A program made the position numbers and the translations under genes. The notes under the pieces were generated by a model. The model searched no databases. It was not told the origin of the DNA and saw only the letters and a program-made list of their open reading frames with translations. A stretch of DNA of 64,000 nt from Nakamurella alba (lineage in GTDB: Bacteria > Actinomycetota > Actinomycetes > Mycobacteriales > Nakamurellaceae), in assembly GCF_009707545.1 (NCBI RefSeq), contig NZ_WLYK01000001.1, positions 248,001 through 312,000 of the forward strand, in the 5' to 3' direction. Numbering within the stretch: the stretch's first letter is position 1; each line of letters starts with the position of its first letter. Shown piece after piece: positions 17,146 through 26,022 of this stretch.

Positions 17146-18399
17146 TCAGACGAAGTTTGCCCGGCCGTACTCGTTGAGGAAGACGCCGTCCGGGTCGAAC
17201 CGGCGGCGCGCGGCCACGAAGTCCTGGTACCGCGGGAACGCCTTCTCGAGGTCTTCACCCTCGAAGAAGTTGATCTTCCCCCAGTGCGGGCGCGCCTCGA
17301 AACGTTCGACCAGGAGCCGGTGCACGGCCTCGAACACCGGCCAGAACTCGAAGAGCGGGGAGCTGCTGATGCTCACCGTGGCGGAGTCGCGATCCGAGAA
17401 CGGCGACAAGTAGGCGGAATCGGCTGCAATGAACCTGTTGTACATGGGTCCGATGAAGAACGGGAACTCCTCGCGCAGCAGCGTGCGGGTCGCATTCGCC
17501 GCTTCCTCGGTCCGCTCGACCGGGATGCCGTACTCCAGCTCGATGTACTCGCCGAGGGGCTGGGTGATCGATGCGAACGAGAGCACCCGGTAGCTGCGAT
17601 CGACCGCCTGGTCGGTGCGGGCAGGATCGGGCTCGTAGAAGCGCTGCAGGTAGAAGTGATCGCCCAGGCCCGGTCCGGCAGGAAATCGGACCGACTCGAA
17701 GGACTTCTCGTGGGGCGCCCACAACGCGGCGAGATGACGGTAGTTGCCGGCGTCCGCGAAGATCAGCTCCCCGGCCTTCTCCCACGGGTGGAAGCCGCCG
17801 TCCTGCGCCAGGTGATATGCAGGCGCCACCTCGAGTTCGATCTCCACCATGATGCCGAACAGTCCCATCGACACCCGGACCGCCTCGAGATCGGCGTCCC
17901 CCTGGACGAGTTCGACGATCTCGCCCTCTCCGTTGACCATCCGGACCGCACGCACGAAGGAGGCGATGTTGCCCAGGGTGGTGCTGGTGCCATGGGTGCC
18001 GGTGCCCACGACACCGGCGATCGTCTGCCCTGCCCACGCGCCGAGCTGGATCATCGCGGCGCCCTGGTCCCACAGACGCTCGTTGAGGTCGTACAGACGC
18101 GTCCCGGCGCGGACCCGCGCCCGGCGGTTCGGCAGGTCGACCGACACGACCCCGGTGAGGAACTGCAGATCCATGATGATCCCGCCGGTCGTGACCAGCG
18201 GCATCCATGAGTAGCCACCACCCACCGGTCGCACCGGAAGGCGGTGCCTCCGGGCGAACTTGACGATCCTGGCGACCTCGGTCTCGTCGCGCGGACGGAC
18301 GAGTACGGACGGTGTGGCCTGGATGTTCCGGGTCCCGTTGCTCCAGGTGGGAGCGACTGTGTAGTCCAGTCCCTCGAGGTCGGAGGTGTTGATGGCCAT
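17146..18399 (-). CDS. FAD-linked oxidoreductase, aldonolactone oxidase-like
   Basis: 417 aa from the ATG at 18399, which has AAGGGA seven bases upstream; the ATG at 18420 has none. The FAD-binding type 4 (PCMH) domain shows PVGGGYSW and GTGTHGTS. The C-terminal ALO-type block has RPHWGK and FPRYQDFVAARRRFDPDGVFLN. Family members oxidise sugar lactones or polyols with oxygen, making a 2-keto product and hydrogen peroxide. An upstream TTGAAT-17-AATATT could be its promoter. It is transcribed away from the SDR to its right, across a short hairpin. Confidence 0.82.
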   Translation of the reverse strand: MAINTSDLEGLDYTVAPTWSNGTRNIQATPSVLVRPRDETEVARIVKFARRHRLPVRPVGGGYSWMPLVTTGGIIMDLQFLTGVVSVDLPNRRARVRAGTRLYDLNERLWDQGAAMIQLGAWAGQTIAGVVGTGTHGTSTTLGNIASFVRAVRMVNGEGEIVELVQGDADLEAVRVSMGLFGIMVEIELEVAPAYHLAQDGGFHPWEKAGELIFADAGNYRHLAALWAPHEKSFESVRFPAGPGLGDHFYLQRFYEPDPARTDQAVDRSYRVLSFASITQPLGEYIELEYGIPVERTEEAANATRTLLREEFPFFIGPMYNRFIAADSAYLSPFSDRDSATVSISSSPLFEFWPVFEAVHRLLVERFEARPHWGKINFFEGEDLEKAFPRYQDFVAARRRFDPDGVFLNEYGRANFV

Positions 18400-18485
18400 G
18401 CGGCGTCCCTTCAGCTTCATTGCTGTCTCTGCGAGATGGCGGCACCAATATTGTGGCGCTCAGAGCTGAATTCAAGCCCTCCTTC

Positions 18486-18504
18486 GGGGTCTGGTCAAGA
18501 CCCC
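18486..18504 (-). terminator. Short hairpin after leftward SDR
   Basis: GGGGTCT/AGACCCC stem of 7 bp with a 5-base loop, starting 2 bp after the SDR stop codon on the minus strand. It separates the SDR from the FAD-linked oxidase and may terminate or attenuate read-through. Confidence 0.5.
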
Positions 18505-18506
18505 GC

Positions 18507-19337
18507 TCAACGCGCCAGCATGCCACCGTCGATCGGCAGCACGACGCCGCTCACGTAGGACGCGAGGTCGCTGACCGCCCACAGCACCACCCGGGCCACG
18601 TCGTCGGCAGAGGCCGCACGCCCCAGTGGGACGGCGTTCCCCAGATCGGCAGACGCCATGGCGTTCTGGCGCGCGCCCGCCGGGGTGCTCGCCCGTTCGC
18701 GGAAGGCCTGGGTGTCCACGAACCCGGGTGCAACGGCGACCACTCTGATGCCGCTGGGTCCTAGTTCGACCGCCAGTGCTCGCGTCAGACCCGAGACGGC
18801 GTGCTTGGCCGCGACATAGGACGCCATCCTTGGGCGACCGGTGAGGCCGGCAACGGAGCTCAGGTTGACGATCACGTGACCGTGACGGTCCGGGTGTCCG
18901 GTCATCCGACGGGCGGCGGCTCTTGCTCCCAGGAAGGTTCCGGTGGCGTTGATGTCCTGGACCTGCTGCCACTGCTCGAGTTCCAGTTCCGCGAGAGCCG
19001 CAGCCGGGTAGATGCCGGCATTGTTGACCCAGATCCGGAGCCGCCCATCAGGCCCGTCTGCCAGCGCTGCCAGGGCATCGACAGACCGCGGGTTGCGGAC
19101 GTCCAGTTCGTGGCCGGTACATCTGGTGCCCCAGCGCTGACGGAGTTCCGCGGCGCCCTGCTCGACCGCTGTGCCGTCGAGGTCGGCCAGCAGGACGTCC
19201 GCTCCGGCTTCCGCAAGCCGGTCCGCGATCGCTGCGCCGATGCCGCGGCCGGCCCCGGTCACGACCGCAGTCCGTCCCTGCAGGGACAGCAGCGCCCCGA
19301 GCGACGGCCGCGGTGCCGGATGGCCAGGCTGGTCCAT
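18507..19337 (-). CDS. Short-chain dehydrogenase/reductase
   Basis: 276 aa from the ATG at 19337 behind GGAGGAG (9-base spacing). NAD(P)-binding TGAGRGIG and catalytic YVAAK are intact. A short N-terminal extension precedes the Rossmann fold. It lies 30 bp downstream of the LLM oxidoreductase gene and probably shares its transcript. It acts on an unknown alcohol/ketone in the catabolic cluster, which holds at least three SDRs. Confidence 0.87.
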   Translation of the reverse strand: MDQPGHPAPRPSLGALLSLQGRTAVVTGAGRGIGAAIADRLAEAGADVLLADLDGTAVEQGAAELRQRWGTRCTGHELDVRNPRSVDALAALADGPDGRLRIWVNNAGIYPAAALAELELEQWQQVQDINATGTFLGARAAARRMTGHPDRHGHVIVNLSSVAGLTGRPRMASYVAAKHAVSGLTRALAVELGPSGIRVVAVAPGFVDTQAFRERASTPAGARQNAMASADLGNAVPLGRAASADDVARVVLWAVSDLASYVSGVVLPIDGGMLAR

Positions 19338-19367
19338 TCGCGAAAACTCCTCCGCGGGTCGCGGCTG

Positions 19368-20327
19368 TCAGCCGACAGAACGGACGAGGTCGGTGAAGCG
19401 GGCCAAGGCGTCCGCATGTGCCCGTGGATCCCGGCCGCCGAAACGTGTGTCGAGACAGAGATGGGTGGCTCCGAGGTCGCGCCACGCGCGGACATCCGCT
19501 CGGATGGCGGCGTCGGAACGGTCACCGATGACGAGACGGGGCTCGGTGCCGATGCTGTCGGGGTCGCGCCCGGCCTCGACGGCGGATCGTCGAACGACCG
19601 CGAGCGATTCGGCGAACTCCGCGCCGGGTCTGACCTTGGAGAACAGGAACCACCCGTCGGCGCATCGGCCGATCCGCTCCAGCACCTTCGGTGCCTCGCC
19701 GCCCATCCAGATCGGGATCGGGCGTTGCACGGGGAGCCGTTGGATGCCGCTCGGTGGGATCGAGTGGAACTCGCCGGAGAACCGGACCACGTCCTGTGTC
19801 CAGAACTGCCGCAACAGCGCGACCTGCTCCTCGATCAGGGCACCACGCCTGTGGAAAGGCCGGCCCAAGGCCTCAAACTCCACCGGGTTCCACCCGACGC
19901 CGACTCCCAGGCGCGTCCGGCCCTGTGTCAAGCGGTCGATCTCGGCGGCCTGCTTGGCGACCAGTGCCGTTTGTCGTTGGGGCAGGATCAGGATCCCGGT
20001 CATCAACTCGAGGGTGCACAGTGCTGCCAGGTATCCCATCAGCACGAAGGGCTCGCGGAAGACGTCGGCGGTCGTGTACGGGCCGACATTGCTGGTCCCG
20101 GACCACTGTGTCCCCCACTCGGGCGTGGCTGTCGGATCGGCCCCGAGGACATGATCGGCAAGCACGACGTGGTGCAGGCCGGCGGATTCCGCCGCGCGGA
20201 TCCAGTGGATGAGATCTTGCGTGGAGAAATCGACTTCGTCATTGGGGAGGAGGGCGCCGAGCAGCATCGGAACCTGTGTCCCACTGGCAACTCGGGCAGC
20301 GGCCTCGGCCGCGGTCGTTGCGGTCAC
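19368..20327 (-). CDS. LLM-class (F420-type) oxidoreductase
   Basis: 319 aa from the GTG at 20327 (VTATTAAEAAARVASG). An open frame extends upstream to 20516 but would cover the divergent promoter region, so it is rejected. It is a luciferase-like TIM-barrel protein: LHHVVLADHVLG near the N terminus, GILILPQRQTALVAKQAAEIDRLTQGR, and LGVGVGWNPVEFEALG. This block pattern matches the TIGR03619-type F420-dependent group. Cofactor could be F420H2 or FMNH2; sequence alone favours F420. The start codon has only a weak ribosome site, so the N terminus is uncertain. Confidence 0.78.
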   Translation of the reverse strand: MTATTAAEAAARVASGTQVPMLLGALLPNDEVDFSTQDLIHWIRAAESAGLHHVVLADHVLGADPTATPEWGTQWSGTSNVGPYTTADVFREPFVLMGYLAALCTLELMTGILILPQRQTALVAKQAAEIDRLTQGRTRLGVGVGWNPVEFEALGRPFHRRGALIEEQVALLRQFWTQDVVRFSGEFHSIPPSGIQRLPVQRPIPIWMGGEAPKVLERIGRCADGWFLFSKVRPGAEFAESLAVVRRSAVEAGRDPDSIGTEPRLVIGDRSDAAIRADVRAWRDLGATHLCLDTRFGGRDPRAHADALARFTDLVRSVG

Positions 20328-20343
20328 ACCGGGGACTCTAGAC

Positions 20344-20355
20344 CGATATTTGGCA
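20344..20355 (-). promoter_or_regulatory. Shared AT-rich operator half, minus strand
   Basis: Minus-strand CCAAATATCG (plus 20344-20353) is identical to ten bases of the element at 20656-20665. It sits about 17 bp before the chosen start of the LLM gene. It would let the same regulator act on the leftward operon. No clear -10/-35 pair was found for that direction. Confidence 0.45.
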
Positions 20356-20415
20356 GTGAGGACGAGATTCTGACTAGATGCGTGCTGCCTCCGCACGACA
20401 GCCGGCGACAAGTGA

Positions 20416-20474
20416 TTGACGTCACTCCGAGTGCTGTGTACCTTCACTACCGTCGGCGCATATTTCGCACGGGC
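20416..20474 (+). promoter_or_regulatory. Promoter 1 of the sulfonate-type ABC operon with operator
   Basis: TTGACG (20416-20421), 17-bp spacer, TACCTT (20439-20444). The element ATATTTCGCACGGGC follows at 20460-20474, near the expected transcription start. It shares the run CGCACGGGC with promoter 2. The segment 20328-20743 (416 bp) between divergent genes holds only these regulatory sites; a small open frame at 20416-20712 overlapping both promoters is not believed. Confidence 0.55.
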
Positions 20475-20619
20475 GACGATTTTGGAGCGTGCAGGTCGGC
20501 GCCGTGGGTGTGGCACCGGATGTGCCGGTGCGTGGTTGCCGGCTGTCTTGCGGGTGATAGTCGACTGCCACCGTCGTGGGACCCGTTGCCCGGGTGGTGG
20601 ATTCGCGGGTAGGGGCCTG

Positions 20620-20672
20620 TTGACAGAGGGGCGCAGGTTGCTACTCTTGCCACGACCAAATATCGCACGGGC
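20620..20672 (+). promoter_or_regulatory. Promoter 2 of the sulfonate-type ABC operon with operator
   Basis: TTGACA (20620-20625), 16-bp spacer, TACTCT (20642-20647), followed by AAATATCGCACGGGC at 20658-20672. The element again covers the likely start site. The promoter is about 100 bp upstream of the ATG at 20744. Consensus-like hexamers are rare in this genome, which strengthens the call. Confidence 0.6.
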
Positions 20673-20743
20673 ACCGAAAAATTACAGGACGCCGCCAATG
20701 GCGTCACGGTGATCGCAGGGGCCCGGCAGCTCATGGAGATGCA

Positions 20744-21877
20744 ATGACGCAGACCTCTCTCGGCTCCATCACCCGGCGGCGCGCAGCCGTCCTGGTATCG
20801 GCTCTGACCGGCGTGGTGCTACTCGCCGGCTGCGGCAGCAGCTCACCCTCGGGAGCAGCCGACCCCAGCACCACTGCAAGCACCGGCGGCGGCGCCGTGG
20901 TGTCCTCGTCCGGTGGATCCGGCGCGTCGACGTCGGGCGCGTCGACGGCGATCAACTTCCTACTGGGGCCGGGCAACGAATCCCCGCTGCAGGAGTTGGA
21001 GACACAGGGGCTGGCAGCAGGGATCTACGCCGACAACGGTCTGGCACCTGCGTTCAGCACCGCATCCAACGGCGGGGAGCTCGCCTCCGGACTGATCGGC
21101 GGCTCCGCGGATTTCGCGTTGCTGGTGCCGGCCGCCGCCATTCCGCTGACCCAGCAGGGCGAATGTCTGCAGTTCCTCACCGGGAACAACGTCCCCTACC
21201 TGAATCTGGTCTCGCTCCCGGACTTCCAACCCGCCGATCCGGACGCGCAGTTCCCGGAGTCCATCAAGAACCTCAAGGGACACACCATCGGGATCACCTC
21301 GATCGGTGGCTCGCAGAGCGCGATCCTGCGTTCGCTGCTCGCGCAGGTCGGGCTCCAGCCGACGGACATCACGGAGGTGGCCGTCGGGTCGCCCGGTACC
21401 GCGGTGACGGCGTTGCAGGAGCGCCAGATCGACATCCTCCTCGCCCAGCCACCGGCCGAAGAACTGCTGGGGGAGGGCGGGTTCAAGGTGATCGTGCCGA
21501 TCTCGGGCTCTCCGGATTCGCCCATCGCGGGCAAGGTCCAGAGTCTGTTCGCCACCACGTGTGACTATGCGTCGGCGCATCCCGAGGTCGTGAAGGCTTT
21601 CTGTACGGCCCAACAGCAGGTACGCAACTGGGCGCTGGATCCGGCCAACATCGGCGTGATCGCCGGCGATCTCGCGAAAGCACTGAACGTCGATGCAGCC
21701 GCAGCCGAAGCCGCGTGGAAGAAGTACGTGACCGGCGTTTGGCCGGAGAGCGTTGCCATCACAGAGGATGTGTGGGAGGCCCAGAAACTCTGGACCGGCG
21801 GGGATCTGCCGCCGTACTCGGACAACGTGAACGCGGACTGCCAGCAGGCAGTGGCTGCCGCTGCGGGCCAGGCGTGA
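20744..21877 (+). CDS. ABC substrate-binding lipoprotein (NMT1/SsuA-like)
   Basis: 377 aa. Arg-rich signal peptide ends in LAGC with lipidated C30, then a Ser/Gly tether to about residue 65. The mature part resembles the NMT1/THI5-SsuA/TauA fold (GGELASGLIGGSADFALLVPAA, LKGHTIGITSIGGSQSAILRSLL). Family ligands are sulfonates, nitrate, pyrimidine precursors and aromatic acids. It is clearly paralogous to the binding protein at 28849, sharing blocks such as GQCLQFLT/GECLQFLT. It is coupled to the ATPase gene by GTGA. Confidence 0.88.
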   Translation: MTQTSLGSITRRRAAVLVSALTGVVLLAGCGSSSPSGAADPSTTASTGGGAVVSSSGGSGASTSGASTAINFLLGPGNESPLQELETQGLAAGIYADNGLAPAFSTASNGGELASGLIGGSADFALLVPAAAIPLTQQGECLQFLTGNNVPYLNLVSLPDFQPADPDAQFPESIKNLKGHTIGITSIGGSQSAILRSLLAQVGLQPTDITEVAVGSPGTAVTALQERQIDILLAQPPAEELLGEGGFKVIVPISGSPDSPIAGKVQSLFATTCDYASAHPEVVKAFCTAQQQVRNWALDPANIGVIAGDLAKALNVDAAAAEAAWKKYVTGVWPESVAITEDVWEAQKLWTGGDLPPYSDNVNADCQQAVAAAAGQA

Positions 21878-22734
21878 GTGCTCCGCACACCGCGGACCGC
21901 GGCACGAGGGCACCGCTTGCGCCAGGTTCCACCCGGCCCGCCGTTTCCACCGGCATCTCGATCAGTCATCTCTCGGTCGAGTTCGACGATCCGGCAACGG
22001 GTGTGGCGAACCGGGTGCTGGACGATCTCAGTATCGACAGCCCCCCGGGTGAGTTCCTCGTCATCATCGGGCGTAGCGGGTGCGGCAAGACGACGGTGTT
22101 GAACGTGCTGTCCGGGCTGATCCAGGATCATCAGGGGACGGTGTCCTTCGACGGGAAGGCTCCTCGGCTCGCCCGGCAGCAGATGGGGTACATGTTCGCC
22201 AGGGACGCCCTGATCGCATCCCGAACCGCCCTGGCGAACGTCGAGATCGGCCTGGAGATCCGCCGGGTCCCACGCAAGCATCGCCGCGAGATCGCCCAGG
22301 GGCTCATCCGGGTGCTGGGTCTCGATGGCGCCGAACGCCGGTATCCGTGGCAGCTCTCCCAGGGAATGCGGCAGCGTGTTGCGCTGGCGCGTACGTGGGC
22401 GATGGCGCCGGCCCTGATCCTGATGGACGAGCCCTTCGCGGCTCTGGACGCCCAGACCCGGGAGAGTGTCCGGAGCGCCTTCCTGCAGCTGTGGGAACGT
22501 GACCGGTCGAACATCGTCTTCGTCACCCACGACCTGGGGGAAGCGCTGTTGCTCGCCGACCGGGTCGTCGTGATGGGACTCGGTGGCCGCATCCTCGAGG
22601 ACATCCGCCTGCCGTTCGCGCGTCCGCGGGACCCCGGAACTCTGCCCTACACCGAGGATTTCACCGATCTGGAACGCCGCCTGCACCGCCTGCTGGAGCC
22701 GGCCGACCCCACGGCGTCGTCGGAGGGGACCTGA
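21874..22734 (+). CDS. ABC importer ATPase (SsuB/TauB type)
   Basis: 286 aa from the GTG overlapping the previous stop; an in-frame reading back to 21715 lies inside the binding-protein gene. Walker A GRSGCGKTTVLN, signature LSQGMRQRVALAR, Walker B LILMDEPFAALD and the switch histidine in VTHDLGEALLLADRV are intact. It drives the permease encoded next (TGATG overlap). A single nucleotide-binding domain implies a homodimer. Confidence 0.92.
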   Translation: MSAPHTADRGTRAPLAPGSTRPAVSTGISISHLSVEFDDPATGVANRVLDDLSIDSPPGEFLVIIGRSGCGKTTVLNVLSGLIQDHQGTVSFDGKAPRLARQQMGYMFARDALIASRTALANVEIGLEIRRVPRKHRREIAQGLIRVLGLDGAERRYPWQLSQGMRQRVALARTWAMAPALILMDEPFAALDAQTRESVRSAFLQLWERDRSNIVFVTHDLGEALLLADRVVVMGLGGRILEDIRLPFARPRDPGTLPYTEDFTDLERRLHRLLEPADPTASSEGT

Positions 22735-23567
22735 TGACAGTTCTGCAGACCGATGATCGTCGCGCCACCGCGACCGCCTCCCGACGGCGCGCGGGCCACC
22801 GGCGCGGGCGGCTCAAGGTGGCCCTGTGGCAACTCCTGTTCATCCTGGTACTCATCGGGATCTGGCAATTGGCCGCCACCTTCGAGTGGGGTCGTAAGGT
22901 GCTGGTCCGCAGTCCGAAGGACGTGGTGGAGGCGTTCGGGACGATGTCGTCCTCCGGCGAGTTGTGGTCGAACTACGGGGCCTCCTTGCAGGCGGCGCTC
23001 ATCGCGTTGGTGCTGGCGATCGTGATCGGCGCCCCGGTCGGGCTCTTCATCGGCTCCTTTCCCATGGTGTCGCGGGTTTTCAACCCGATCCTCAATGCGG
23101 TGAACGCAACTCCGCGGATCGCACTCGCCCCGGTGTTCATCGTCATCTTCGGGATCAACTCGACCGCGAAGGTCGCCCTGGCGTTCTCGCTCGCAGTGTT
23201 CGTCATGATCATCAATGCGCAGGCGGGCATGGTCGCTGCCGACCAGGAGGCCGTACGGATGCTGACGGTCATGGGCGCCCGGAAATCGGAAGTGCTGTAC
23301 AAGGTGATCCTGCCCGCGGCCGTGCCGTCGTTGGTGGCCGGAGCCCGCTTGACCGTGATCTTCTCGTTGTTGGGGGTGATCTCGGCGGAACTGATCGCCG
23401 CCCGCGACGGGCTCGGGCAGGTCATCACCAGGGCGTCGGGGTCGTTCGACATGGCCAAGGTCTACGCCATCCTGATTCTGCTGGTCGTGACCGCCGCCGT
23501 CCTCAATGCCCTGGGAAATGTCGCCGAGCGCAGGCTGCTGCGCTGGCAACCCCCGCGCGTGTCCTGA
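22734..23567 (+). CDS. ABC importer permease (SsuC/TauC type)
   Basis: 277 aa with about six membrane spans. The cytosolic coupling loop appears as EAVRMLTVMGARKSEVLYKVILPAAVPSLVAGAR, the EAA motif of BPD_transp_1 permeases. It completes the importer with 20744 and 21874, and the second binding protein at 28849 may also dock on it. Substrate class is inferred as an organic anion such as a sulfonate. Confidence 0.92.
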   Translation: MTVLQTDDRRATATASRRRAGHRRGRLKVALWQLLFILVLIGIWQLAATFEWGRKVLVRSPKDVVEAFGTMSSSGELWSNYGASLQAALIALVLAIVIGAPVGLFIGSFPMVSRVFNPILNAVNATPRIALAPVFIVIFGINSTAKVALAFSLAVFVMIINAQAGMVAADQEAVRMLTVMGARKSEVLYKVILPAAVPSLVAGARLTVIFSLLGVISAELIAARDGLGQVITRASGSFDMAKVYAILILLVVTAAVLNALGNVAERRLLRWQPPRVS

Positions 23568-23629
23568 CAGTCTCTCCCACCACCGTGATGCACCGAGCAC
23601 ACGCACGCCCACAGAAAGGAACGACAACG

Positions 23630-24697
23630 ATGCTGTCCGCGAGATTGTGGGGTCCGCACGACCTGCGACTGGACGAGGTCGCCGAGCCCGAATTGCGGTC
23701 CGGCACGGTGCAGGTCACTGTCGACTACGCCGGGATCTGTGGCTCCGACCTGTCCTTCTTCGAACACGGCTCCCCGATCCCCGAGGACTTCGCGCACCCG
23801 CAGTTCGGCGAGACCGGGCCGCACACCCTTGGGCACGAGTTCTCCGGGCACGTCAGCGCCGTCGGCGACGGTGTGGAGGGCATCGCAGTTGGCGACCTGG
23901 TCGCCATCCGGCCGAACGTCTGGGACGGAACCTGTCCGGCCTGCCTCCGGGGTGATGTGAACCTCTGCGAGAACTGGGGTTTCGTCGGTCTGCACGGGGG
24001 CGGTGGCGGCTTCAGCAGCACCGTCGTGGTCCAACCCGACCAGGTTCACGTGCTGCGGGACCCGTTCACCGCGGAAACCGGCGCCATGGTGGAGTCCATG
24101 GCGGTGGCTTGGAGGGCGGCGCGTCGCGGACAGCCGGGACCCGGGACCAGCGCGCTGGTGATCGGCGCCGGCCCGGTCGGCCTCGGTCTGGTGCTCGCGT
24201 TGAAGGCGATGGGGGTCGGGACGGTCATCGTCAGCGAACCCAGCCCGCGCCGACGGGAGCTGGCCGCGTCGCTCGGCGCCCGCACGCTCGATCCCAGCGA
24301 CTGTGATGTCGCGGTCGAGACCGTGGCGATCACCGCCGGCGGGGTGGATTCGGCCTACGACGCCTCGGGTGTCGGCCAGGCCACATTCGGCGCGGGGCTG
24401 CAAGCACTCCGCACCGGGGGCACGCTGGTCACGGTGGCGCTCTTCCACTCCGAGGTGACCCTGAGCCCGAACCTTTTCCTGGAGACCGAGAAATCGGTGA
24501 CCGGCAGCTACGCCTACACCGATGTGGACTTCGCCGATGTGGTCGCCGCGGTCCACGAAGGCCGGCTCGACCCGACGCCGCTGATCACCTCGACCATCGG
24601 GTTGGCCGACATCGTTGCGAAGGGATTCGAGCACCTGTTGGGCGGCGGCCGGGACAACGAGGTCAAGATCTTGGTGACACCAGCGGCGAACGGCTGA
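23630..24697 (+). CDS. Zinc-dependent alcohol dehydrogenase (MDR family)
   Basis: 355 aa from ATG 23630 with AGAAAGGA upstream. The catalytic-zinc motif is GICGSDLSFF with GHEFSGHV. The structural zinc cysteines are spread in the loop around CPACLRGDVNLCEN, and the NAD-binding GAGPVGLGLVLALKAMG is present. The pattern is closest to butanediol/sorbitol dehydrogenase-like MDR enzymes. It interconverts a secondary alcohol and a ketone with NAD(P). It lies in the importer operon, so the imported compound or a derivative is the likely substrate. Confidence 0.88.
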   Translation: MLSARLWGPHDLRLDEVAEPELRSGTVQVTVDYAGICGSDLSFFEHGSPIPEDFAHPQFGETGPHTLGHEFSGHVSAVGDGVEGIAVGDLVAIRPNVWDGTCPACLRGDVNLCENWGFVGLHGGGGGFSSTVVVQPDQVHVLRDPFTAETGAMVESMAVAWRAARRGQPGPGTSALVIGAGPVGLGLVLALKAMGVGTVIVSEPSPRRRELAASLGARTLDPSDCDVAVETVAITAGGVDSAYDASGVGQATFGAGLQALRTGGTLVTVALFHSEVTLSPNLFLETEKSVTGSYAYTDVDFADVVAAVHEGRLDPTPLITSTIGLADIVAKGFEHLLGGGRDNEVKILVTPAANG

Positions 24698-24701
24698 GCC
24701 G

Positions 24702-24989
24702 GTGCCGTACTTCGCCGTCCTCTACGACTACGCACCGGGCAGTGACCCGCTTCGCGAGCACCACCGAGCGGCGCACCGCGCGTACCTCAACGAGACCGAC
24801 CATGGGACGGTGGCTGTCGTCGCGACCGGACCGTGGTCGGACGGTGAACCGGGCGCGTTGTTGGTGGTCTCGGCCCCGGGCCCGGGCGAGCTGCACGCCA
24901 TGCTGGATCGCGATCCCTTCCGGCTGCACGGGGCGGTTGCGCAGCGGCGGATCCGGTCGTGGACGCCGGTCACCGGCCCTTGGGCATGA
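24702..24989 (+). CDS. YciI-like small protein
   Basis: 95 aa, GTG start 4 bp after the dehydrogenase stop. The fold signature of YciI/YCII proteins is visible: MPYFAVLYDYAP, HRAAHRAYL, GPWSDGEPGALLVVSA, DPFRLHGAV and a final RSWTPV. Members are ferredoxin-like dimers, some acting as dehalogenases or lyases in aromatic degradation. A catalytic role here is plausible but not shown. Confidence 0.75.
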   Translation: MPYFAVLYDYAPGSDPLREHHRAAHRAYLNETDHGTVAVVATGPWSDGEPGALLVVSAPGPGELHAMLDRDPFRLHGAVAQRRIRSWTPVTGPWA

Positions 24990-25017
24990 CCACTGCAACA
25001 GCGGCCCGAACGCAGCC

Positions 25018-26010
25018 ATGACAGATCTCGATCTGAACAAGCTGCGGCACTTGGTGGCGGTTGCCCGGGAGGGCAGCTTCGTCGCCGCGGCCGCCGAGAT
25101 CCCGGTGTCCCAGTCGGCCCTGACCCGAAGTGTGCAGAGCCTCGAGCGCGAGTTCTCGGTGTGCGTGTTCCACCGAGGGCGTGACGGCGTCCGACTCACC
25201 CCCTCGGGCGCCGAGTTCGTCGCGATCGCCGAGTCGGTCCTGCGCGAAGCCGACAACGCCTCGAATGCCATGCGTGCCCTGACCAGTGGGGTCCTGCGGA
25301 CGCCGGTCCGGATCGGGATGGGCCCCATCTCCAGCCTGGTGTTCCTGCCGCAGCTACTACCTGTGCTGGCCGGAACAGGAACGCCCGTCGAGATCGTGAA
25401 CGGCTCCAACTCCCGTCTGGTCACGCTGCTGGCCAGGGGAGAGCTCGACTTCTCCGTGAGCGGTGTGCCTGCCCGGTCCGACCAGTTCGCGCGGGCCAAC
25501 CAACTGATCTCACACCGGTTCCCCGGCGATGTGATGGAACCGCTGGTCAGGACCGGTCATCCCCTGCTCGATCCGGCCGGCGCATCCTCACGTGGCGACT
25601 ATCCGGTCGCAGCAGGAAGTTTCATGCGGGATACCATTCCCTTGACAGCGCTGGACGGACTGCAGCTGCAGGTGCCGACGGTGATCAGCGACGACTACCA
25701 GGCCCTGGCCGAACTCGCTGAACGGCTCGACTACATCGTGCTGGGCAACCGGCTGCTCACCGGCCGGCTCGATCTGCAGCCACTACCCGGACGGCCGGTC
25801 ATCCCCGGTGCTCCGGAGTGGTCGCTGCGCTGTTCGGCACGGCACGGCCTGACCGAACGCGCCGCGCAGCTCTACCGCATCGTTCGGGATCACATCCGGA
25901 CAGCGATCGGGGCGACGCCGGCCGCCGAGCACACGCCTCGAACGCCCGGACATGCGCCGCACGCAAGCGAGATTCGCGAGCTTGTATTGGACCCCGGCCG
26001 GGTCGGCTGA
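25018..26010 (+). CDS. LysR-family transcriptional regulator
   Basis: 330 aa from ATG 25018. The N-terminal winged helix (LNKLRHLVAVAREGSFVAAAAEIPVSQSALTRSVQSLE) is classical, and an effector-binding domain follows from about residue 90. The C-terminal 30 residues are proline/histidine-rich and poorly conserved. It is encoded in the same direction as its neighbours, which is unusual for LysR genes. It is a candidate regulator for the operons carrying the ATATTTCGCA element, though LysR sites usually show T-N11-A symmetry, which that element lacks. Confidence 0.88.
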   Translation: MTDLDLNKLRHLVAVAREGSFVAAAAEIPVSQSALTRSVQSLEREFSVCVFHRGRDGVRLTPSGAEFVAIAESVLREADNASNAMRALTSGVLRTPVRIGMGPISSLVFLPQLLPVLAGTGTPVEIVNGSNSRLVTLLARGELDFSVSGVPARSDQFARANQLISHRFPGDVMEPLVRTGHPLLDPAGASSRGDYPVAAGSFMRDTIPLTALDGLQLQVPTVISDDYQALAELAERLDYIVLGNRLLTGRLDLQPLPGRPVIPGAPEWSLRCSARHGLTERAAQLYRIVRDHIRTAIGATPAAEHTPRTPGHAPHASEIRELVLDPGRVG

Positions 26011-26022
26011 TTGCATCGGACC

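Noticed and set aside
20416-20712. 98-aa open frame in the divergent promoter region
   Set aside because: It overlaps two good promoters and the shared operators, and its translation has no recognisable features.
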